Source: Costus lasius (taxonomy: Eukaryota > Streptophyta > Magnoliopsida > Zingiberales > Costaceae). From it: DNA of 64,000 bases. Positions 10,959-20,957 of this stretch are shown here, in pieces. The position numbers were made by a program, and so were the translations under genes. How positions within the stretch are numbered: position 1 is the first letter of the stretch; the number at the start of each line of letters is the position of its first letter. The DNA lies in the NCBI GenBank assembly GCA_027563935.2, contig CM050449.1, forward strand, positions 81,251,178 to 81,315,177, in the 5' to 3' direction. The notes under the pieces were generated by a model, which was not told the DNA's origin, did no database searches, and was given only the letters and a program-made list of their open reading frames with translations.

Positions 10959-12657
10959 TGAAGAGTCCCCTTCAAGGGGGAGCGCAAAGGGTTGAAACCC
11001 TAAAGGGGGCGCATGTAATTTCCAAGGGGTTTCAACATGAGATCGCATGTAATATATGTTCATATGATCAACCTTAAGGAATGTGGAGATCGAAAGAAGA
11101 TCATACCAAAGCCATCTATTTGGATGGTGTGTTGGAAGCAAAGATCGAAAGGGATCTTCTCCAAAGATGAAGCACACAAGATGAGGAATGGCTTCTCCTT
11201 GTCGTCTTTGTGCTAGCAAAGCTTCAAGGGGTCCTTTGCGTGGAGGAAGTTTGAGATGCGAGAACAAGCTTCTCCTTGGACGAAAAACCTTCTCTTCTTG
11301 TCGTCAATCCTTCACTCACGAGAGTGCAAGCAAGCCACAAGAGAAGAGGGGAACGTATTTGCGTTTTGGCGTTGAGAGGAATCGGCATTGATGACTTTCC
11401 ATAAATGGAACATCATTAAGCCATACGCTCATGCCAACCCAAAAACGCTTACTAGCATTGAACCAAGCGTTCACCTTTGTGAACCGGTTCAAGCCAAAAC
11501 GTCCCAATCGAATTTGGTTCATAAACCAAATCAAAATAGCTCAAGCCATTTGGTCTAGACCATAGTAAACCCTAAGGTTTTAGATCTAACCGTTCATCTC
11601 TTTGATGCTCTTGATCTCACTGATCCAGCATCAATCCTCTCGATCAAAGCTTACCGATCTCAAGCCCTAATCAATCAAACATGATCAGACCAGATCTCAC
11701 TTACAATCAGAGTTTAAACTCCTTTAAACTAAACCCAAACAATTCAGTCCACATGATCTGACTTAAGCAAGCCATATCATCGAATTGTGCGACCCTAAGG
11801 GTTTCCTTTAAATGTCGGTAATGATAACTTACGTTATCACGATCAGTGAGGGGTATCTAGCAACACATCACTGTCTCCCGATATAAAGGAAAGAGTCTTC
11901 CAAGACTACACCCAAACCACAGCACAAGTGTGAATCCACTTCACTAGGCATACATGTTTCCTTTGCCACTGGATGTTCTTATTGGACAAGCGTGTCAAGC
12001 CTGTAGCTCCAATATGATGAGCATGATTAGATCAGATGAACATAGTCACCTGGGTATGGCCATACACTTTCTCAATCATCTCATTTAAGGGGGCCCCTTT
12101 AGAACATCACACTCCAATCAAGGAGATGGCAATCCTATATCTATCACTAGTGTCCTAACCTGACTCATGATCATTATCCAAGATAGTCTATAACCATTAT
12201 GTTTCAAATGACATTGAACTACCTCAAAACAATGACAATCATCATTTAGAAACACAAGTGATCTCAAGTCAGAGGACATGTGCCACTTGTTGCATACAAG
12301 GATTATTCACATTGTGACAAGCAATTGAATATCCTAGTAGGGTCTGTCCAGTACATCCAATGCACCCATGAGTCTACATCTTATTCCATGCTCGAAGCAT
12401 CCTATAAGATTAGAACACATATTAGTCTCAATCATATCAAGGCTGTCTCATGTTCACCAAGATATCTCGACTAAGGACATTACAGCATGTCAGCCTAGCT
12501 GAACAGCATTGAGACATTATTCAGAGGCACACTTATTGCAGCAGACAATGTAACATACTGAATAACAACCATTGCCTTTATAAACATAAGAGTTTATACA
12601 TGATACTGATACAATCCCAAGGCCTCAAACATTAGCCTTTAAGGGCATACCCCAACA
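10959..12657 (-). repeat. 5' LTR of element A
   Basis: A 1,699-bp copy of 3594-5292 with about nine base differences and no indels. It must hold the promoter. A TTTATATC candidate TATA box (element sense) lies near 11880-11887 and the conserved GATAAC/GTTATC hairpin about 60 bp past it. Confidence 0.95.
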
Positions 12658-12879
12658 CCAACGACCAGATCAGTTCAGAGGCAATCAACGGTAAGTATTG
12701 TTTCGGCCAGATCTGCTCCAATCAGACGAGGTTCGGGATGATCCATGTGTCGATCCCCACTATTCAGAACCAGATCTATCCAGATCACCGATCCAACATC
12801 CAGATCAGAAGTTATCACTCACACTTAAATGGACGGCTCACGTTTAATGTGACCTGAAGCTTCTCCAACACCCCATAGT
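12658..12879. other. Old sequence between copia A and element D, no gene
   Basis: This continues 3409-3593 across the A insertion. It is rich in CAGATC words but has no coding frame and no recognised element. It may be the remainder of E's LTR or a separate old spacer. Confidence 0.45.
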
Positions 12880-13613
12880 TATCAGCATCTTTTTAGTTAA
12901 AGTTGAGCATCTAATCTGCATAGTTGTTGTAACCACCTCTCATTTGAGTGGTGTGAACTTTCCCCTCTTAGTCAATAAAAGATGGGTGAAGGCTAGTATG
13001 TTCCTTAGTTTTTCTGTAGTAGCGCTTCTCGGTGCGGAAGCCTAGGTCCAGATAACGCCAAGGGAGCTATAGGAGTGTGCTTGTAGTCGCGCCGAGTGAG
13101 GTCCCTGCAACTCTTGTAAGCCTTCTTTGTGTCCCTTAGCACAGTTTTCTAATTCAATCAAAGGTGCCAGGGCGACACCGAATCGCTCCGGGCTCCTCTT
13201 CACTTTTACCTCTTCATTGTATGTTCTCCCTAGAGCCGATCTAGGCGATTCCACCTCGTAGCTCATTGCTATGCCCCTCTCCCTGGAGCCAATCTAGGCG
13301 ATTCCACCCCGTAGCTCATCGCTACGCCCCTCTCCCTAGAGCCAATCTAGGCGATTCCACCCCGTAGCCCATTGCTATGCCACTCTCCCTAGAGCCAATC
13401 TAGGCAATTCCACCTCGTAGCTCGTTGCTACACCGCTTCCCCTAGAGCCGATCTAGGCGTTTCCCACCCCGTAGCTCGCCGCTATGCCAGTTTCCCTCCG
13501 AAGTGTTTCTATTTTCCCTCGTCTCCAGACCCTCTCACTCTTTCTACATCATAGTTGTCACCACCCTAGAGTATGGTTTTAAGGACAACCTCTCTTATAG
13601 TTCCGCTACATCA
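12880..13613 (+). repeat. 5' LTR of element D
   Basis: Runs from about TATCAGCATC (TG eroded) to CTACATCA, directly before the PBS. The last 120 bp or so (GAAGTGTTTCT ... CTCGTCTCCAGACCCTCTCAC ... TACATCA) match the 3' LTR closely. The middle does not and instead holds five copies of a 53-bp repeat. The left boundary is approximate. Confidence 0.7.
13226..13490. repeat. 53-bp tandem repeat, five copies, in D's 5' LTR
   Basis: Copies start at about 13228, 13281, 13334, 13387 and 13440, exactly 53 bp apart. Each carries CCCTAGAGCC-x-ATCTAGGCGATTCCACC, CGTAGCTC and GCTA(C/T)GCC. The 3' LTR of D lacks this array. Confidence 0.9.
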
Positions 13614-13617
13614 AATT

Positions 13618-13629
13618 TGGTATCAGAGC
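13618..13629 (+). other. Primer binding site of element D (tRNA-iMet type)
   Basis: TGGTATCAGAGC lies four bases past the end of the 5' LTR (TACATCA, AATT). Confidence 0.85.
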
Positions 13630-13730
13630 AGGTTGGAGCTAACTCATGTCTAGCTTCGCTGGTCTCTCCACTGCGTTTCATATCGGCTTTCTAGGATTTA
13701 TTTCAACATACATTCTGCATTCCCTACATC

Positions 13731-14744
13731 ATGACTACTAGATCAGAAGTCCCTTACCAAAACCCCACCCCTCCGGTGCCTGCAACAAATGAAGAAGGTA
13801 CTCTGTCTAGGGTAGAGTCAGTAGAGTCACTGTCCCTACACTTCGAAGCGATGGAAGTGGTGCATCAGCACCTCATGACTTTGGTCCAGGACCTTATGGA
13901 CCATGTGGCAGAACTCCGGTCTAAGCCCGCCGTGGGCCGACCCTCACTTAGCATTCCCCCTCCGTTGGCTCTGCTTCGGATGCAAGCCAATGAGTCCCCT
14001 CGGTTTGACCCTTTTGCTGATGAGTCCACATGGGCTAAGGATGTCCCTCACCTATGTCGCCCTGTTCTGCGTAGCTGCGAGGATGACGAGATCTGCCGGC
14101 TCACGCGCGTTGACCCGCCAATCTTTAACGGCAACCTAGATCCCCGTGACTTCCTTGATTGGGCCGCAGCCGTCGACAATTATTTAGAGTGAAGCGCTAT
14201 GCTCGAACACCTTAAGGTCAACTACGTTCGTCTTTTACTCACCGGCTCCGCTCGGTTGTATTGGACGAACGTGGAGCATCAACTAGTCGACCAACGTCTT
14301 CCCCCCATCACTCAGTGGGAGGAGATGTGTTACCATCTTAAGGAGAAGTACGTGCCTCCCACGTACTGTCAACGTCTCCTTGACTCCTACTACACCATAT
14401 CCCAAGGGTCTGACACCATCGACGAGTATCACGCTCGCTTTGATGAGCTCAACATCCACTACAACCTCAAGGAGGACCCTGCATTTACCCTGTCATGTTT
14501 TCGAAATGGCCTCCAAGAGGAAATCAGGTGTGCCCTGCCCACCTATGGGTTAGACACGATCATCTTTGTCCTCCATCATGCGCACGAGATCGAGCAAGAC
14601 CAACGGTCATGCACCGAGCCTTTTCCGATGCACTGCCCCATCTATGCATCGGCCTCTGGCGCCAGCCCAGCCCCCTCGCTTCGAGGCTCCACCACGTCCT
14701 ACCCATGTTGGCCCTTGCCGACCACCCAGGGATGCACCCCATGA
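13731..14744 (+). pseudogene. gag: Gag of element D, N-terminal and capsid part, broken
   Basis: The start MTTRSEVPYQNP is followed by a coiled-coil-like stretch, then FNGNLDPRDFLDWAAAVDNYLE, a typical gypsy Gag block. A TGA at 14190-14192 stands where related Gags have Trp (a TGG to TGA change). The same frame resumes at 14193 with LKVNYVRLLLTGSARLYW and runs through the capsid (RLLDSYYTISQGSDTIDEYHARFDEL). A frameshift near 14570-14610 moves the reading to another frame, described next. Gag would form the virus-like particle; this copy cannot. Confidence 0.8.
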
Positions 14745-15531
14745 GGCACCTCTCCCTTGCCTAAATTGGGATGAGAAGGGTAAGGCCCCTCTCGCTGCTG
14801 TTCCCCCTAGCCCATGTCGCCACTATGGTCAAACTGGTCACTTTAACAAGGATTGCCCCCGCCGATCTTTGCACATCACACCCGAGCGATGCACCCTTCA
14901 GCCCACCGTGCCTCGTGACTCACAACCCCATGTCCCTCGTGGCCCTCCTATGGCCCAAGAGGTTGGCCCCCAATATTACTCAGATGATGAGGCAAGCCCA
15001 CGACTCACCATGGCGGTTGTGCGCTGCACTCTTCTCCATATGCCCCCTCCATTCGAGGACTGGAAGTGCACGAGCATCTTCTACACTTACATTAAGTGTA
15101 ATGGTCACTCGTGCAAGATCGTGATCAATGGAGGCAGCAGCCTCAACGTGGTGTCCAGAACCACTGTTACCCGTTTTGGCCTTCCCATGGTACCACACCC
15201 CAAGCCTTACTCGATTGCTTGGGTTGATGCCACTAGCCTGCCCATTACCCACCGCTACCAAGTCCCCATCTACTTCGGGGATTACAATGATAAGGTGTGG
15301 TGTGACGTCACCTCCATGGACGTCGCCCATGTTCTCCTCGGCCACCCATGGCTCTATGACCGCGACATCATCCACTATGGATGGTCCAACACCTACGTCT
15401 TCCAACATGGGGGGCGTAAGATCTACTTGACCTTGGCTCTGCCCAAGGAGTTGTGGGCTTCTACTACCAAGGGCCTCATCACTCCCACCCAGCCAGCCCA
15501 ACCTGTGCCCAAGCCGGTCACCCTCATGTGA
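14566..15531 (+). pseudogene. Gag C-terminus and aspartic protease of element D, catalytic residue lost
   Basis: After the frameshift this frame carries a zinc knuckle at about 14812-14853, reading CRHYGQTGHFNKDC. The second Cys has become Tyr (TGT to TAT). The protease core follows at about 15113-15180 as VINGGSSLNVVS, where related elements have VIDGGS, so the catalytic Asp has become Asn (GAT to AAT). A second conserved block is DVAHVLLGHPWLYDRDIIHYG. A TGA ends the frame at 15529-15531, but the same frame continues into RT. Both key losses are G-to-A transitions. Confidence 0.8.
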
Positions 15532-15534
15532 CTG

Positions 15535-16430
15535 AATTCACTTGTCCAAGAGGCCCATGAGACCAAGGTGGTTTACGCTCTCATGGTGCGCAAGGTTTCC
15601 TACGACCCTCCCCCTCCAGCACCCGTGGTGCCCGATGAAGTCACAGCCCTCCTGACCGAGTTTTTGGACATCTCCCCCGTTGACCTTCCGACCGGACTCC
15701 CACCAGATTGTGACATCCAGCATGTCATTGATATTGTCCCCGGGGCATCTTTGCCCAACTTGCCTCACCATCGCCTCAACCCCACTGAGCATACAGACCT
15801 TAAGAGGCAAGTCGATGACCTTCTCGCTAAAGGCTTTATCCGTGAAAGCCTTAGTCCATGCGTTGTCCCAACCCTTCTTACCCCTAAGAAGGATAGTTAT
15901 TGGAGGATACGTATTGATTGTCGGGCAATCAATCGCATCACTGTTAAGTACCGATTTCCCATCCTGCAACTCGACAACATGCTCGACCTTATATCCGGGT
16001 CATGTTGGTTCAGTAAACTTGACCTTCGGAGCGGCTATCACCAAGTCCGCATCCGTGAAGGGGATGAGTGGAAGATGGCCTTCAAGATGAAGGATGGACT
16101 TTACGAGTGGCTCATGATGCCTTTCGGCCTCACCAATGCCCCCTCCACCTTCTTCCGCCTTATGAGTCAGTTTCTCTGACCCAACATGGGAAAATTCCTA
16201 GTCGTCTACTTTGACAACATTCTCATCTACAGCCGCACTCGCAATGAGCACCTTGAGCACCTACACTTGACGTTCGACATCCTGCGTAAGGAACGCTTGT
16301 TCCTTAATGCCAAGAAATGAGCTTTCCTCGACACCCAGGTTCAGTTCCTAGGCTTTATTGTGTCCGGCCGAGGTTTTATGGTCGACCCTACCAAGATTCA
16401 GACCATCTGGCAATGGCCCGAGCCCAAATC
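15535..16430 (+). pseudogene. Reverse transcriptase of element D, inactivated
   Basis: The RT core is easily read: LDISPVDLPTGLPP, RIRIDCRAINRITVKYRFPI, FSKLDLRSGYHQVRI and [17 protein letters not shown]. The catalytic motif near 16210-16220 is YFDN instead of YFDD (GAC to AAC). A TGA at 16177-16179 stands where relatives have Arg (CGA to TGA), and a second TGA at 16318-16320 replaces a Cys or similar codon. It would copy element RNA into DNA; this copy cannot. The remaining sequence runs into RNase H after a frameshift near 16430-16445. Confidence 0.85.
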
Positions 16431-17000
16431 TGTTACGAAGTCCGCAACTTTCTCGACCTCGCCGCCTTCTATCGTTAGTTCATCAAAGGGTTCAGCACTA
16501 TCGCTGCCCCTATGACTGCATGCACTAAGCATGAGGAATTCACTTCGACACCTACAGCTAGACGTGCATTCGTAGCCCTCAAGGACATCATGACCTCTGC
16601 CCCTGTCCTTAGACTTCTAGACTTTTCTAAGGTTTTTGAGGTCGCTTGCGATGCCTCTAGCACCGGCATCGGCGGCACCCTTACCAAGAGGGCCACCCCA
16701 TCGCCTTCTTCAATGAGAAGATGAATGACGTTCGCCAGTGTTACTCCATGTACGATAAGGAGTTCTACGCTATTGTCTAGTCCCTTAGGCAATGGCATCA
16801 CTATCTCCTGCACACGGAGTTCATACTCTATAGCGACCACCAGGCCCTCTCGTTCCTCAACGCCCAAAAGAAGCTCGCCCCTCACCATGCAAACTGGGTT
16901 GAGTTTCTCTTGTAGTACACCTTCGTTATCACCCACAAGGTGGGCAAGGACAACGTGGTCGCCGACGCCCTTAGCTGCGTCCATTCGCTCTTCTGTGTCT
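16431..17000 (+). pseudogene. RNase H of element D, frameshifted
   Basis: The connection domain and RNase H can be followed through two frames: FLDLAAFYR (then TAG near 16476), FIKGFSTIAAPM, APVLRLLDFSKVFEVACDASSTGIGG, then a shift near 16690 into YDKEFYAIV (TAG), [33 protein letters not shown] (TAG), [20 protein letters not shown]. The ACDAS and SDHQ aspartates remain. At least three stops and two frameshifts are present. Confidence 0.75.
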
Positions 17001-18334
17001 TGACTACCTCCATCCCCACCTTGGATCATATCCGCGATGAGTATGCAAACTTCCCCAACTTTGGATCCATTCATGCCACGCTCCTCGCCTCCGACCCTCG
17101 GGACCTTCCATATCGCCTTCATGATGGCTACCTCACTTTTGGTAACCGCCTGTGTGTACCCCGTTTGTCCTTGCGTGTGCACCTCTTGCTCGAGCTTCAT
17201 TCCGGTGGTGCCACTGGGCACCATAGCCGCGACAAGACCCTGGACTTGGCCGAAGACTGATTCTTCTAGCCCACTCTTTGTAAGGACGTAGATAGGGTCA
17301 TTCGCCACTGTGGCACGTGTCAACGTGCCAAAGCTCGCCTGCCCAACACTGGCCTGTACACCCTACTTCCAATCCCTGACAGTCCATGGATGGAGATTAG
17401 TATGGACTTCGTTCTTGGCTTACCCCGCATGTCTTCATGCCATGACTCCATCCTTGTTGTCATCGACCGCTTCTCCAAGATGGCACACTTCATGCCTTGT
17501 TCTTGGATAGCCGATGCTTCCCACATCGCCCATCTCTTTGTCAAAGAGATTATGCACCTCCATGGCCTCCAACTCACAACCGTGCCCAACCGCGATACCC
17601 GATTTGTGGGCCACTTTTGGAAATTTCTTTGGGCTCTTCTGGGCTCCACCCTCAAGTACTCGTCCGCTTTTCATCCGCAGACCGATGGTCAAACGGAGGT
17701 GGTCAACCGTAGTTTGGGGAACCTTCTGCGGTGCTTAGCTGGTGACTTCCCACACCATTGGGCTGATCATCTGCCCATCGCCGATTTTGGGTATAACAGT
17801 GCCTTCAACTGATCTATCGGATTGAGTACCTTCCAAATCTTGCTCGGGCACCAGCCTAGAAAACCCATCGACATGCATAATTTTCCACCTCCACCTTCCA
17901 TCCACGAGTCCGCTCATGCATTCGCATCCCATCTCGCAGGTTTACATGATGAGATTCATCGATGGATCTTCTTGAGCAATACATGGTATGCTGCCATGGC
18001 CAACGAGCATCGTAGGCCACATCATTTTGAAATTGGTAAGCAAGTTATGGTGCGGATCCACCCTGAGCATTTGAGATCAAGAGCCAATTGGAAGTTGCAT
18101 GTGTGTTGCGACGGGCCCTACACGATTCTGCAAAAGGTTGGTGCCAACGCCTATGTCCCCGACTTGCCCGCGGACTCTCTCCTTAACTTCAACGTCTTCG
18201 ACCTTGCTCCTTTCAGTACACCATTGCCCTCCGGTGCCCCGTCCGATGACACATCCGCACCCTGTTCTCCTGAGGCAAACTCTCCCCACCCCGGGGAATT
18301 GACAGACTCATCGAAGCCTTTGGGCGTGACCTAA
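17001..18334 (+). pseudogene. Integrase of element D, inactivated
   Basis: One reading frame from about 16940 to 18334 with stops at 17258-17260, just after at about 17267, and at 17810-17812. It has an HHCC finger (LHSGGATGHHSRDKT, CGTCQRAK), MDFVLGLPRM with the first catalytic Asp, then VPNRDTRFVGHFW where relatives have SDRD, so the second catalytic Asp is now Asn, and TDGQTEVVNRSLGNLLRC with the catalytic Glu. The C-terminal part has GKQVMVRIHPEHL, CDGPYTILQKVGANAYVPDLP and FNVFDLAPF. No chromodomain follows. The stop at 17810 is a probable CGA to TGA change. Confidence 0.85.
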
Positions 18335-18357
18335 CATCCCTATGGGGCTTGAAGAAG

Positions 18358-18760
18358 ATAGCCAAAAATTTTCATCCCAAACAGAGGCTTCTGCCGATTT
18401 TCAGTCCAAAATTACTGCCCATAATGAAAATTACGACACTGCTGTAAAAGCTGCTGCCCAGAGTTCCAAAGCTTCTGCCGACTTTCAACCCAAAATTATG
18501 GCCCGGCACTGCCGTAAAAGCTGCTGCCTAGAGTTCCAAAGCTGCAGCCGACTTTCAGCCCAAAATTATTGCCCGTAATGAAAATTATAGCACTGTCGTA
18601 AAAGCTGCTGCCTAGAGTCCCAAAGTTTCTACAGATTTTCAGCCCAAAAATATGGCCCATAATGAAAATTACGGCACTGCCGTAAAAGCTGCTGTCTAGA
18701 GTTCCAATGTTTCTGCCAGTTTTCAGCCCATAATGAAAATTATGGCACTATAGTAATTAC
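18358..18760 (+). repeat. Degenerate tandem array with TTACGGCA-C-TGCCGTAA dyads, D's 3' UTR
   Basis: About five units of 70-85 bp follow the pattern TTCTGCCGATTTTCAGCCC, AAAATTAYGG, CCCGTAATGAAA, ATTACGGCACTGCCGTAA, AAGCTGCTGCCTAGAG. A perfect dyad stands at 18669-18685 (TTACGGCA, C, TGCCGTAA). The same word order appears in Athila-type element G, which belongs to another lineage. Confidence 0.8.
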
Positions 18761-18866
18761 CCTAGAAGTGTAGAAAAGCTCCGTTCAGTCCACCGTTCAA
18801 CGCTCGCAGCGTTCCTCTCATCCCCCAGACTGTTACATGGGTATTTTGAGCCCATCCTCCACTTTG

Positions 18867-19049
18867 ATGAGGCCCATCCACCCAATCAACGTGGCTCCCC
18901 TCCCATGTAGCCATCCTCAAGAGGTGGTTTCTGATCGCTACCACAACCGCGTCCTCAACTCTACCCAAGACATAGCCAACAACATGTAGAACCAACCGAC
19001 GATCAGTAAATTCTGTTGCTTCGTGGCGGCCTATTCGAAAATGGTCTAA
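18867..19049 (+). pseudogene. D's copy of the small 3' ORF, one internal stop
   Basis: This 61-codon frame begins MRPIHPINVAP, aligns with E's 3' ORF from about 943 onward, and ends at the equivalent codon (FCCFVAAYSKMV, then TAA). An internal TAG at 18987-18989 stands where E has a His codon. Conservation between two diverged copies, with silent third-base changes, suggests that this was once coding. Confidence 0.45.
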
Positions 19050-19128
19050 CCCACATATCGGCCCGGTTACAGCCCAACCATGTGAGATATACGCCAGCCG
19101 CCCACCAAATTCCTCTCCAGCAAGTAGT

Positions 19129-20458
19129 TGGTAGTTACTTTTTGGTTGTTAGAGGGCATCTTGACCCTCTTTTAGGAAGTTATGAGTTTGTTGGCTTCTC
19201 CAACAACTCCCATGTGTTTCTCATATGCTGCTCCCTCCCTCTTGATCTACAAAAGAGGGCTGAGGACTTCCTTAGTTTTTTCAATTTTGCTATAGTAGTT
19301 GCCTTCCCCGCGCAAGGCCTAGGTCTAGTGAGCTCCGAGGGACTCGCCTGCGGGTTCCCTCGTTCCACCGTCTGTATGTCTTTTCTAATTCAATCAAAAA
19401 GGGCTAGAGTATCTCTGAAGCGCTCTGGGCACCTCGCCTTGTTTTATATTGCTCTCTTGTGCGAATAGCACTAGGGGTGTGCAAAAAAACCGGCCGAACC
19501 GTTGAACCGCGGTTAACCGGTCGAACCGAACCGATCTGGCGGTTAACCGAACCGACGGTTCTTTGATCGGTCGGTTTTTTCCCAGATATAACGGTTCACG
19601 GTTCAGGAACGGTTCGGGACTTCGCCGAACCGCGGTTAACCGAACCGAACCGTACATATAATATATATATATATATATAATATTTATTTATATATATAAA
19701 TAAATATTTTATATAAAAATCAAACCGGTTAACCATCGATACCAACGGTTAACCGTCGAAAATCAACACTTAACCGCAGAAAACCAACGGTTAACCGTCG
19801 TAAACTAATGTTTAACCAAGAATATTTATATTTTTTATCTTAAATTATTATATAATTTTAAATATTTTTTTAAAAAATAAATAATACGGTTAACCGTCGG
19901 TTTTCGGTTAACCGAACCGAAAAATCGGTTAACCGTTGACCGGTTAACCAGGTCAACGGTTCAGGAACGGTTTTCAAATTCCCTGAACCGTTCAGTTCGG
20001 TTCGGGACGAAAATTTACTGCACGGTTCGGTTAACCGAACCGTGCACACCCCTACCTAGCACCTCCCCAGACAGCCCTGGTGTGCCCAGCACTAGTGTCA
20101 CCCAGCCATCCGGCTCCAACACTTGGTGCCAGCTTTCTTCCCCGGTCTTGCATGAGCGAGCGCCTCTCTTTTCACTGCCCCATAAAGAAATCCCGACTGC
20201 GTGCGCGTGCTAACGAAAATTGGCACTACAAGTAAGGTACGTATTTGAGTTTAGCTTCGTGCTCTTGGTTTCTCGGCTCGCTGGTATTTCTCAAGTCGAT
20301 TCTATGTGACACAATTTCATCAGTTTTCTCTCGGGTTTCCCTCTGAAGTGTTTCTGTTTTCTCTCGTCTCCAGACCCTCTCACGCTTTCTACATCATAGT
20401 TGTCACCACCCTAGAGTACGGTTTTAAGGACAACCTCTCCTACAGTTCCACTGCATCA
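19129..20458 (+). repeat. 3' LTR of element D, split by a hAT MITE
   Basis: Begins TGGTAGTTACTTTTTGG and ends CTGCATCA. Without the MITE it is about 745 bp. The first 330 bp resemble the E LTR (TCTTGACCCTCTTTTAGG, CTCTTGATCTACAAAAGAGGG, CAAGGCCTAGGTC, AATTCAATCAAA) and the last 120 bp match D's own 5' LTR. The middle (about 20063-20330) has no counterpart in the 5' LTR. Confidence 0.75.
19472..20054. mobile_element. hAT-type MITE with GGTTAACC-rich interior
   Basis: This 583-bp insertion has perfect 12-bp terminal inverted repeats, TAGGGGTGTGCA and TGCACACCCCTA. The flanking 8-mers are AATAGCAC (19464-19471) and CCTAGCAC (20055-20062), a 6/8 match consistent with an eroded 8-bp hAT target duplication. 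The interior holds about eleven exact GGTTAACC palindromes, many in AACCGAACCG context, around an AT-rich centre (19659-19720). There is no transposase frame, so it is non-autonomous. Confidence 0.8.
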
Positions 20459-20729
20459 ACTAGGGAGCCCTAGTAAGCATCATGGTTCGGCCACTCTAGT
20501 TGATCAGCCCTCTTAGGGTGCTCAATCTTCACCATCAGCCCTTAAACCCTTGATGCACAATTAGGAAACCCTAGAAGGCCTCATGATTCAGCTAGAGGTG
20601 AAGATCAACCCCTTATCTTGGTTTGGTTGCACCATCACCTTTGATCAACCTTCTTCCCTTAAGTGCATGATCTAGGTTACCCTAGAAGTCACTTTAGGTC
20701 AAGCCGATTAAGGGGATGTGCCACCTAAG
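20459..20729. other. Unassigned sequence between D and C, no gene
   Basis: Contains degenerate repeats of (G/A)ACCCTAGAAG followed by TTCAGCTAG or TTTAGGTCAAG words, which continue beyond C at 37172-37300. It was one tract before C inserted. It ends in CTAAG, C's target duplication. Confidence 0.5.
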
Positions 20730-20957
20730 TGTTGGGGTATGCCCTTAAGGCTAATGTTTGAGGCCTTGGGATTGTAACAGTATCATGTATAAACTCTTAT
20801 GTTTATAAAGGCAATGGTTGTTATTCAGTTGGTTACATTGTCTGCTGCAATAATTGTACTTCTGAATAATGTCTCAATGGTGTTCAGCTGGGCTGACATG
20901 CAGTAATGTCCTTAGTCGAGATATCTTGGTGAACATGAGACAGCCTTGATATGATTG
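20730..20957 (+). repeat. 5' LTR of C, first part
   Basis: TGTTGGGGTATGCCCTTAAGG to GATATGATTG, identical by eye to 35492-35711 apart from the second codon-like triplet (TGT versus TGA). The LTR is interrupted here by B and resumes at 28316. Confidence 0.95.

Larger units (their letters stand above)
3594..12657 (-). mobile_element. Element A: complete Ty1/copia retrotransposon
   Basis: A 9,064-bp element with two 1,699-bp LTRs, a PBS and PPT in the right places, a 1.76-kb leader and one intact gag-pol frame in the order gag-protease-integrase-RT-RNase H. Target duplications CCAAC lie at 3589-3593 and 12658-12662. The two LTRs are the same length and differ by about nine substitutions by eye (roughly 0.5%), so the insertion is recent. 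The combination of 1.7-kb LTRs, long leader and iMet-type PBS recalls the Angela/Tork group, but the lineage was not verified. It looks potentially autonomous. Confidence 0.95.
12880..20458 (+). mobile_element. Element D: decayed chromovirus-type Ty3/gypsy retrotransposon
   Basis: The order is LTR, iMet-type PBS, gag, protease, RT, RNase H, integrase, repeat array, 3' ORF remnant, LTR, which is the gypsy order. The coding region has many nonsense codons and frameshifts. The RT/RNase H signature (AAFYR-x-FIKGFSTIAAPM) recalls CRM-type chromoviruses, but no canonical chromodomain is seen. The LTRs match well only at their ends. No clean target duplication was found: ACTAG follows the 3' LTR and CATAG/ATAGT precedes the 5' LTR. 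D is old. Confidence 0.85.

Noticed and set aside
14980..15501. 173-codon minus-strand frame in D, and the 282-codon minus-strand frame at 16475-17323
   Set aside because: Antisense shadows of the protease and RNase H/integrase coding strand, whose GC-rich third positions keep the opposite strand open. No domain seen.
20470..20729. CCCTA words as an interstitial telomeric repeat
   Set aside because: Copies are isolated and embedded in longer degenerate words, not a TTTAGGG-type array.
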